A DNA stretch of 64,000 nt from NCBI RefSeq assembly GCF_018224885.1, contig NZ_JAGTXB010000004.1:62001-126000 (forward strand), given 5' to 3'. A program made the position numbers and the translations under genes. The notes beneath the pieces were generated by a model. That model had not been told where the DNA came from, made no database searches, and worked only from the letters and a program-made list of their open reading frames with translations. Within the stretch, counting starts at the first letter, position 1; each line of letters starts with the position of its first letter. The stretch is from Chitinophaga hostae (GTDB taxonomy: Bacteria > Bacteroidota > Bacteroidia > Chitinophagales > Chitinophagaceae). Positions 58,819 through 64,000 of the stretch are shown here, piece after piece.

Positions 58819-59502
58819 TTAACGTCTTTTATCTGTGGTTGCAGGATCAAACGCAATAAGGTTGAACATTGCCCGCATTCTGCTCCGTAGACGGTTGCCA
58901 TAAAGATCTTCCAGCTCTTGGCTGTTGAGGTTCGTTGTAACATGCGTGAGCATTTTATTGGAGATAAGCAAGTCATACCGCGATAGCAGGATTTCCGCCA
59001 TCACGTTACAATTGTTCCCCCAAAAATTAATATTCGTTTCCAATCCAAGATCATCAAAACAATGTACCCGCGGAATGTTGGAATATGGGAAAAACGCGTT
59101 CCGGCTGTATCGCCCGATAAGATCAAAACCAATTCTCCCAAACTCAAAACTAATGTCCCGGCAGGATATGATGACTGGTCTGTAGGCTTCTGCACACAAT
59201 GACCGCATAAGACTGATGAGGGATGTTTTGCCGCAGCCGATCCTACCCGTTAGCAATATACCTTTATCCAGGTCTATGCCTTCGTCTGCAGCTACCGGTT
59301 CATCGCGGAGAAAATATGCCAGCAGTTTGAGTACTACGGGCCTGTCTATGTCATCGACCTTGAAATGCGGACTGTAAGCAGTTTTCCCGCGTTCTTCCAA
59401 CAGTTGTACCAGCTGATAGTAGTCATAAGGGGTCTGAGTAGCTTTTGTTTTCGTTGATGTGGAGCCGTCCTGCCCCTGTTGCTGGTTTGGTGTGTCTGTC
59501 AT
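58819..59502 (-). CDS. DnaC/IstB-like AAA+ ATPase
   Basis: A 227-residue P-loop ATPase with Walker A GILLTGRIGCGKTS (near residue 85) and Walker B VHCFDDLGLE (about 145). The ending DLYGNRLRSRMRAMFNLIAF fits the helicase-loader/IstB group with its sensor-2 arginine. It may load a helicase on the excised island or serve maintenance. Its start lies within the upstream gene (80-base overlap), a strong coupling. Confidence 0.82.
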   Translation of the reverse strand: MTDTPNQQQGQDGSTSTKTKATQTPYDYYQLVQLLEERGKTAYSPHFKVDDIDRPVVLKLLAYFLRDEPVAADEGIDLDKGILLTGRIGCGKTSLISLMRSLCAEAYRPVIISCRDISFEFGRIGFDLIGRYSRNAFFPYSNIPRVHCFDDLGLETNINFWGNNCNVMAEILLSRYDLLISNKMLTHVTTNLNSQELEDLYGNRLRSRMRAMFNLIAFDPATTDKRR

Positions 59503-60289
59503 TGCTTTCAGGTTTTTGTGGATGAATATTTAGTACCCATTTATGGGCAGCTGCCTGCCAGTCGGTGATCAGCGTCTTGCCGCCTTGTCGCCATCCGTTT
59601 GCCTGGTAGTGGTGGAAAAACTTGTCTGCTTCCACCTTCGGGTAGACGTGGGCGTTAAAAAATTCCTGTGTCTCGGATAGGGCGGGGAGAATTCGCGCGG
59701 TGCCTGGTGCATTTTCCGCGCCTGGTGCACCCGTATCGAGTTGATCTTTTTTAACTTCATTTTTTTTAATTTTTTTAGTGGGCGGGAGTGTGTTTTCTCC
59801 CTCCTGTTTTAAATTGTTTATATGTTTATTATAAAAGTGGCCCACTTTTGGGCCTGAACGTGGCCCGGTTTCGGGCCTCATGTGTGGCCCAGTTTCGTAC
59901 TCATTACGTGGCTTACTTTTGGGCCACATTGCACTGCTAAAAAGTAGAAGTTGTTCCCGTGTAGGATCTGCAACAAAATCAGTCAATGAGAGGATCGTTA
60001 TCAGGCTGGGTGCATATGGGTGTTTTGCCGGCTGATAGACGATATACTGACAGGCATGCAGATGCTTCAGACAACCAACATAGGTGCTGCGGGAGCCAAT
60101 ACGGGAAAGGCTCATGACTTCTTCGCGCAGGACGGGAAAAGGATTTTGAAAACGATACTGATTCCAGACCTGAAATAATGCCATATACAGGCTCATATGA
60201 TGCGCATGTAAACGATCATCTTTCCGCGCCTGTGCGAAGAAGGCATTTAGATGCCTGATGTAGTTGATTTGTGCTGATGATGCTTTCAT
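59423..60289 (-). CDS. DNA-binding replication-like protein of the island
   Basis: A 288-residue protein: an N-terminal winged-helix-like domain (about 1-110; AHHMSLYMALFQVWNQYRF..., SLSRIGSRSTYVGCLKHLHACQYIVY), a polar linker and a C-terminal helical segment (HHYQANGWRQGG.LITDWQAAAHKWV) like that of DnaD/RepA-type replication proteins. It sits upstream of an overlapping DnaC-like gene, the order of a replication initiator and loader. The starting ATG shares one base with the stop of the HTH gene. Confidence 0.7.
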   Translation of the reverse strand: MKASSAQINYIRHLNAFFAQARKDDRLHAHHMSLYMALFQVWNQYRFQNPFPVLREEVMSLSRIGSRSTYVGCLKHLHACQYIVYQPAKHPYAPSLITILSLTDFVADPTREQLLLFSSAMWPKSKPRNEYETGPHMRPETGPRSGPKVGHFYNKHINNLKQEGENTLPPTKKIKKNEVKKDQLDTGAPGAENAPGTARILPALSETQEFFNAHVYPKVEADKFFHHYQANGWRQGGKTLITDWQAAAHKWVLNIHPQKPESNDRHTKPATGAGRLHINENKSYSDPL

Positions 60290-60567
60290 CAGCTGCTTTT
60301 GACGTTTTTCTTCGTGCCTTCCATCAGCTTAGTGATGTCGCTGAAATCGTAGAAAATAAGCCCGCCGATTTTTGTAAAAGAAAGTGTTCCGTTAATGCGC
60401 ATGTTTTGCAGGGTACCCGGGGAAATACCTAACATGTCGCGGACTTCGTAAGATTTGAGCCACTTGCGGGGCTGTGCGGTGGGGGAGTTCATAAGGTCCC
60501 GCAGTTCAAGAAATAATTCCTTTTTGAATACTGCAAGATCTTCACGGGTGAGAATTTCTGTTGCCAT
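60289..60567 (-). CDS. Excisionase-like MerR-type HTH protein
   Basis: A 92-residue protein with a winged helix-turn-helix of the HTH_17/excisionase type: WLKSYEVRDMLGISPGTLQNMRINGTLSFTKIGGLIFYDFSDI. Such proteins bend att DNA and promote excision or act as regulators. It is the first gene of the replication-like module of island 2. Confidence 0.85.
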   Translation of the reverse strand: MATEILTREDLAVFKKELFLELRDLMNSPTAQPRKWLKSYEVRDMLGISPGTLQNMRINGTLSFTKIGGLIFYDFSDITKLMEGTKKNVKSS

Positions 60568-60628
60568 AAACTTTGGTTTTGTTTGATGGCAGCAAAAGAA
60601 AGAAGATAATCAATACAAGAACAGTCAC

Positions 60629-60646
60629 GGGGGTGACGGTACCCCC
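60629..60646. promoter_or_regulatory. Short palindrome upstream of the HTH gene
   Basis: GGGGGT and ACCCCC flank a six-base centre, 62 bases before the HTH protein start. A possible binding site in the promoter region of this module. Confidence 0.4.
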
Positions 60647-60716
60647 TGTAACTATTTGATAACTAAAGAACTAATTTTGTATAATTGTTTTTATAATGTG
60701 AGATTGGTAATTAGAA

Positions 60717-61970
60717 TTAACTGATAAGGTAACTGAAAATGCAGTAAGCAAATATATTTATAGTCTTATGGGAGCGTTGAACTAACCCCATTAGAATCTC
60801 TCGCACTGCCTTAGATACGGCGGCGTTGTCTTTATAGAAATTACTACGCAAGCTACCAGAGGAAACGTTGTCCTGCTTGGCTGTAGTGAAAAAATAAGAG
60901 AAGAAATCTAATAGCTCGGTTTTGTTCTTATTTAGATAAAGCCCGCTTTCCAACAATAGTTTTAGAATGTTGCCAAGCTGCGAAACAGAGAAGACGGTAA
61001 TAACCTTGAAGTCTTTCCAGCGGCTTAGTTCGTCCGGAATGTGGCCGCTGTTTAACAGAGATTCTTTTTCTTTCTGATACACGATTTCATCGGACAGCCA
61101 GGACTGTAGTTGGTTTTGTAAAGGTGGGTGAACTTTACTGAAAATAAAGTCTGGCTTGATAGCTGTTTGGCTTATTTTCTTCTGCAGGAATATAAGCCGG
61201 TCCAGTTTTTCCCGAATGGTTGGCAGTTCCTCAATTTCAGCAGTAACAATTGCTGTCCAGTACCTGAAATAGTGAATGTTATTGAAGTTGAGGTATTGCA
61301 GTAGGTCTTTAAGTTTTTCAGAAAGATCCACATCAGCGCTTTGGCTTATAAGAAGATTGCCTAACTTCTTCTTAAATTCCCGTAAATAGAAAAGTTGATG
61401 ATAGCTTATCGAACAGCCGATATGCTCTGCTTCTATGAAGTTGTCGAACGGTAGAAAGATGATTGCGAGAAGGCCATCATCTACTCCATGCTTTTTAAAC
61501 TGGTCCTTGATTGATTGCAGCTCACTCACTAGTCCCGCCTGCGCTGAGAGCAAATAAGTTACGGGTATTCTGCAATCAACATCCAGGTAACGGGAAAACT
61601 CACATTCCAGATAGGTTAGGAGCTCAGCAAGATTACAGTATATAATTTTGAAAAGATTTGCCCAAGTATTTTCAGTAGAGTGGTCATTGATGCCGATTAT
61701 ATCATCTTCTGAAAGATAGGTTGCCGTTTGGTCCATTAGCACCACTAATTGATGCTGGTGTCTCTGAATATACCAATCGACCTGCTTTTTGTTTCCCAGA
61801 TCATAGAGATACTGCCCAAAGCAATGTAACATCTTGTCTTTTTGACTGATAACATCGCTGGTGGTGTAGGTGAAGAAATTTTTGTCTGGTTGTTTTTGTT
61901 TCAGGGCTTGGTGTTTAAGGTCAACTCGAACTAATTTCTCAAAAAAAGATAACTGATAATGCTGCTGCAT
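60717..61970 (-). CDS. RteC-like regulator
   Basis: A 417-residue protein with C-terminal half resembling RteC: FYLREFKKKLGNLL, LKDLLQYLNFNNIHYFRYWTAIVTAEIEELPTIREKLDRLIFLQKKIS. RteC is the excision regulator of the Bacteroides element CTnDOT. The first 150 residues are unusual and may be a sensor. No membrane helix. It stands as its own unit upstream of the excision/replication module, in a position fitting control of island excision. Confidence 0.62.
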   Translation of the reverse strand: MQQHYQLSFFEKLVRVDLKHQALKQKQPDKNFFTYTTSDVISQKDKMLHCFGQYLYDLGNKKQVDWYIQRHQHQLVVLMDQTATYLSEDDIIGINDHSTENTWANLFKIIYCNLAELLTYLECEFSRYLDVDCRIPVTYLLSAQAGLVSELQSIKDQFKKHGVDDGLLAIIFLPFDNFIEAEHIGCSISYHQLFYLREFKKKLGNLLISQSADVDLSEKLKDLLQYLNFNNIHYFRYWTAIVTAEIEELPTIREKLDRLIFLQKKISQTAIKPDFIFSKVHPPLQNQLQSWLSDEIVYQKEKESLLNSGHIPDELSRWKDFKVITVFSVSQLGNILKLLLESGLYLNKNKTELLDFFSYFFTTAKQDNVSSGSLRSNFYKDNAAVSKAVREILMGLVQRSHKTINIFAYCIFSYLIS

Positions 61971-62139
61971 ACGTAAGCTGATTTTTTAGAGTGCCGGTAG
62001 TATTGTTTTGGTTGGTTATCTCAAACATTCACATTGTCTGAGAAACAGGGCCTTTGATTCGATATGGTGTCAACGAGGTGTGCAATAAATGATTTTACCA
62101 TCGTTTTTGTTGTTAACGTTTTGTTAAAATCATTGATTA

Positions 62140-62171
62140 TCAAGCCAAATACATAAAAGTATTTGGCTTGA
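62140..62171. terminator. Terminator after the tyrosine integrase
   Basis: TCAAGCCAAATAC (62140-62152) pairs perfectly with GTATTTGGCTTGA (62159-62171) around ATAAAA. It lies 11 bases past the integrase stop on the minus strand. Confidence 0.8.
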
Positions 62172-62182
62172 TAAATTTATTA

Positions 62183-63442
62183 TTATGCAACGGCGCTGAA
62201 TAACATAGAATCCGGTAAAGAGAGGTTAAAGATTCCTTTCAGCGCTTTCATGTCCTTGCTCACTTTGGATGCAACGATCTTGGCGTAGATCTGTGTTGTC
62301 TTGATTGATTTATGGCCTAACATGGCGCTGACTGTTTCCAGTGGTACACCGTTGGCCAGTGTTACCGTAGTAGCAAAAGTATGTCGTGCTGTGTGCGTGG
62401 TGAGATGCTTTTTAATGCTACATATATCGGCCACCTCTTTCAGATAACCATTGAAACGCTGGTTGCTGTTGATAGGTAACAGGCAGTTGTTAGCAACACA
62501 GTAAGGATGGTTTTTGTATTTCTGTAGGATCTCTTTTGCAATAGGCAGCAACGGAACATTTTCCCGGCACCAGGTCTTTTGTCTGTTTTTAACTATCCAG
62601 TCTTCGCCATCAAAGAATTTACAAAGATGATCCGGACTCAGTTGCAAAGCGTCTTTATAGGCAAAGCCGGTGAGTGTCATAAACAGATAAGCATCTCTGA
62701 CTTCTTCCAGTCGCTTTACCGGCATGGCCTTATTGTACAATACGCAAAGCTCCTCTGCATCGAGGATGCTCCTTTCGGGATCTATGTACGGGCATTCGAA
62801 ATCTTCCAGCGGGTTTGCGTCCAGCCATTTTCTGCGTACCGCCAGTTTTAACAGCTGCTTGGTTTGCTTTATATACTTCATGGCTGTATTATCGCCGAGG
62901 CACTGTATGGCTGTAAGGAAATGATGCAGATCCTCACCGAACGCAAAATCTATTTTGTACAGTGGATAATCTGACGTGTTGAAGGTTGATTTTAGAAACT
63001 GTGTCAGCTTGTCTTTGGTAGTGATCCATTTTGTGAGGGAGGCTTTCGCGCGTTTGCCGGCAGCTACCTTTTCTGCAAACTGGGTGTTATGGAAGTCAAT
63101 TACCTGTAGCAATGTTTTTTTCTGCTGCTGAACACCCAGGTAAGCATTTTTTAAAGACAGGGGGTCAACGTTGGGGCTTCTTTCTTTGAGCAGGTTATAA
63201 TGCCGGAGTAATTCAGACTTGACATGTGTTATCCGGTTGTTGATTTCTATGGCTTCAGCTGATTTGCCGATAATGGCGCCGGCCTTCGTATCAAATTTTT
63301 TAGGCTCCACCTGGTAGCCCAATGAAAAACCATCTCTTGCCCCGCTGATGGTTATACGAACATTGATCGAGGCTTTTCCGTCTTTGTTCTTGTTGTCTTT
63401 ACGAAGCCAGAATAAGATTGATAACTCTTGACTTACTTTCAT
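62183..63442 (-). CDS. Tyrosine integrase of island 2
   Basis: A 419-residue integrase: an arm-binding domain (about 1-90, FWLRKDNKNKDGKASINVRITI), SAM-like core-binding domain (about 110-205), and catalytic domain. The HTARHTFAT box (His, Arg, His), GHKSIKTT and nucleophile Tyr in TQIYAKI are clear. The first catalytic Arg region reads LTGFAYKDAL, with no Arg in the usual place, as in several Bacteroidota integrases (IntDOT also has a replaced Arg). It integrates the island at copies B/C. It lies 240 bases from copy C and has arm-like repeats upstream. Confidence 0.93.
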   Translation of the reverse strand: MKVSQELSILFWLRKDNKNKDGKASINVRITISGARDGFSLGYQVEPKKFDTKAGAIIGKSAEAIEINNRITHVKSELLRHYNLLKERSPNVDPLSLKNAYLGVQQQKKTLLQVIDFHNTQFAEKVAAGKRAKASLTKWITTKDKLTQFLKSTFNTSDYPLYKIDFAFGEDLHHFLTAIQCLGDNTAMKYIKQTKQLLKLAVRRKWLDANPLEDFECPYIDPERSILDAEELCVLYNKAMPVKRLEEVRDAYLFMTLTGFAYKDALQLSPDHLCKFFDGEDWIVKNRQKTWCRENVPLLPIAKEILQKYKNHPYCVANNCLLPINSNQRFNGYLKEVADICSIKKHLTTHTARHTFATTVTLANGVPLETVSAMLGHKSIKTTQIYAKIVASKVSKDMKALKGIFNLSLPDSMLFSAVA

Positions 63443-63455
63443 TGCTGGTGTTTTA

Positions 63456-63469
63456 GGTTACCGAATTAG
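63456..63469 (+). repeat. Arm-like repeat, inner copy
   Basis: GGTTACCGAATTAG. The same GGTTAC...AATTAG word occurs at 63535-63552 and, inverted, at 63567-63580. Confidence 0.55.
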
Positions 63470-63534
63470 TTTGGTGTTGTTTGGTTCGGTTTGAAGCCTT
63501 TAAACCCAGTGCAGATAAGTGTTAGCGGGGAAAA

Positions 63535-63580
63535 GGTTACACTAAAATTAGGCTTTGTCAGTGTATCCTAATTTGTAACC
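63535..63580. repeat. Inverted arm-like repeat pair upstream of the integrase
   Basis: GGTTACACTAAAATTAGG (63535-63552) faces CCTAATTTGTAACC (63567-63580). The right part, 63560-63580, matches the left-end sequence 42399-42419 at 19 of 21 bases. These are the expected arm-type integrase or excisionase sites. Confidence 0.65.
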
Positions 63581-63626
63581 TTTCAGATTCGTTTGATGTA
63601 GTTTACCTTTACATGCTAAAAACAGA

Positions 63627-63660
63627 AAAGCCGCGTAAATCATACGATTTATGCGGCTTT
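63627..63660 (-). terminator. Minus-strand terminator next to attachment copy C
   Basis: AAAGCCGCGTAAATC (63627-63641) pairs with GATTTATGCGGCTTT (63646-63660), one G-T pair. On the minus strand it is followed by TCTGTTTTTAG. As at copies A and B it follows the tRNA-end-like sequence. Confidence 0.85.
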
Positions 63661-63682
63661 AACTTTAAATGAAGTCCTAGTT

Positions 63683-63703
63683 GCGGACCGGACGGGACTG
63701 CAA
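63683..63703 (-). repeat. Attachment copy C (right end of island 2)
   Basis: Identical over 21 bp to copy B at 42337-42357 (GCGGACCGGA...ACTGCAA) and diverges on both sides. It marks the junction between island 2 and the next element. Confidence 0.8.
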
Positions 63704-63846
63704 GCCAGGTAACTAACCATATGGATTTTTACCTGTCCTTATTTTAAGTCGTTGATTTTCAGTATTCAATAACAAAACTCGCCGTTTTTTAAAAGTACCT
63801 TTATTGTGGTTAACAACATTGAACTCGACTAAAAACTCGACTAATT

Positions 63847-64000
63847 ATGTTGTTAGCAATTAAGCCAATTTGTCCCAAAAGCAAGGTGCGCCGGGATGGC
63901 ACCAGTATTATTTTTATCCAGTATTGTAGCCCAGATGGTAAATCAATGCTATTAAATACAGAAATCGCTATCCCTCCTAATTATTGGAATAGAAAATATT
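63847..64000 (+). CDS. N-terminus of another tyrosine integrase (cut by window end)
   Basis: From ATG 63847 the frame is open to the right edge (51 codons): MLLAIKPICPKSKVRRDGTS, then an IIFIQYCSPDGKS...NTEIAIPPNYWNRK segment. The pattern (I...Y..PDGK...L.T.I.IPP.YWN) is the arm-binding domain of Bacteroidota tyrosine integrases. It belongs to a third element to the right, in opposite orientation to the integrase of island 2. Confidence 0.8.
   Translation, partial: MLLAIKPICPKSKVRRDGTSIIFIQYCSPDGKSMLLNTEIAIPPNYWNRKY

Larger units (their letters stand above)
42337..63703. mobile_element. Genomic island 2 with tyrosine integrase and conflict-gene cargo
   Basis: The 21.4-kb segment is bounded by identical 21-bp direct repeats at a tRNA-end-like sequence. 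A tyrosine integrase gene lies at its right end, with an RteC-like regulator, an excisionase-like HTH protein and a replication/ATPase module. Left of these is cargo: toxins, restriction-like and protease genes. Both ends also share a 21-bp arm-like sequence (19 of 21 identical). It has no relaxase or conjugation genes, so it is non-conjugative by itself. Confidence 0.78.
63443..63846. other. Right end of island 2 and start of the next element
   Basis: The region carries three arm-like sequences (63456, 63535, 63560), a minus-strand terminator, attachment copy C, and beyond it the upstream region of another integrase, which contains a minus-7-like TACCTTTA at 63796-63803. No tRNA gene is complete here: the acceptor partner of copy C is not found within 80 bases to the right. 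Confidence 0.7.

Noticed and set aside
1-64000. CRISPR array
   Set aside because: No regularly spaced short direct repeats with unique spacers and no cas genes are seen. The repeats found are pairs or triplets only.
1-64000. Insertion sequences
   Set aside because: No DDE transposase, IS200/IS605-type gene or paired terminal inverted repeats with target duplication could be recognised.

Overview
The window looks like chromosome of a Bacteroidota bacterium, most likely a Chitinophagaceae member close to Chitinophaga. The evidence is a SusC/SusD pair, TlpA-type redoxins with DUF4369-like N-termini, a GldA/GldF-GldG-like ABC system, LytS/LytTR signalling, GH18 and GH27 glycosidases, A/T-rich translation starts with few Shine-Dalgarno sequences, and promoters near the TAnnTTTG type.

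Positions 1 to about 31,000 are chromosomal backbone. First come periplasmic proteolysis and redox genes (M1-like peptidase, Prc-like S41 protease, two TlpA-like proteins). A tight operon follows with an ABC ATPase, a fused permease/GldG-like protein and two overlapping MutS-like ATPases. Next are a MazG-like pyrophosphohydrolase, a SusC/SusD system with a Crp-type regulator and an isochorismatase-fold hydrolase, and a LytS/LytTR pair beside an outer-membrane protein gene. The section ends with a GH18 lipoprotein, an SH3-domain protein, a GH27 alpha-galactosidase, an AraC/XylR-type regulator with a phytanoyl-CoA dioxygenase-like enzyme, and a secreted esterase. Several regulators have convincing nearby operators: a perfect 28-bp palindrome at 19425-19452 and a direct repeat with 21-bp period at 28759-28796.

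From about 31,400 to the right edge the window is a tandem array of integrated elements. Three copies of a 21-bp sequence that reads as a tRNA 3' end on the minus strand (31420, 42337, 63683) are each followed, on that strand, by an intrinsic terminator. No tRNA 5' half is present. The segment 31.4-42.3 kb carries a TetR-controlled tripartite RND efflux operon with an SDR and a Tat-exported thioredoxin-reductase-like flavoprotein, plus a large serine recombinase. The segment 42.3-63.7 kb has identical 21-bp ends and its own tyrosine integrase, with arm-like repeats at both ends. It carries an RteC-like regulator, an excisionase-like HTH protein, a replication/ATPase module and a cargo of conflict-type genes. 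A second tyrosine integrase begins at 63847 and runs off the window, so a third element follows.

The cargo of the 42-63 kb island is the most interesting part. It contains a double cold-shock/DUF3825-like protein, a decayed YegP-type gene, a compact two-gene cassette between terminators, a SymE-like toxin candidate facing an XRE regulator, a PIN toxin with an overlapping 53-codon antitoxin, a highly structured GC-rich non-coding block, two overlapping DUF262 (GmrSD-like) genes, and a divergent three-gene operon. That operon encodes a three-helix membrane protein, a cytosolic SH3-trypsin-like protease with an intact catalytic triad, and an exported protein with a probable beta-barrel end. It is my best candidate for an undescribed defence or stress system. 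All functional calls are from reading the sequence; no database search was possible.
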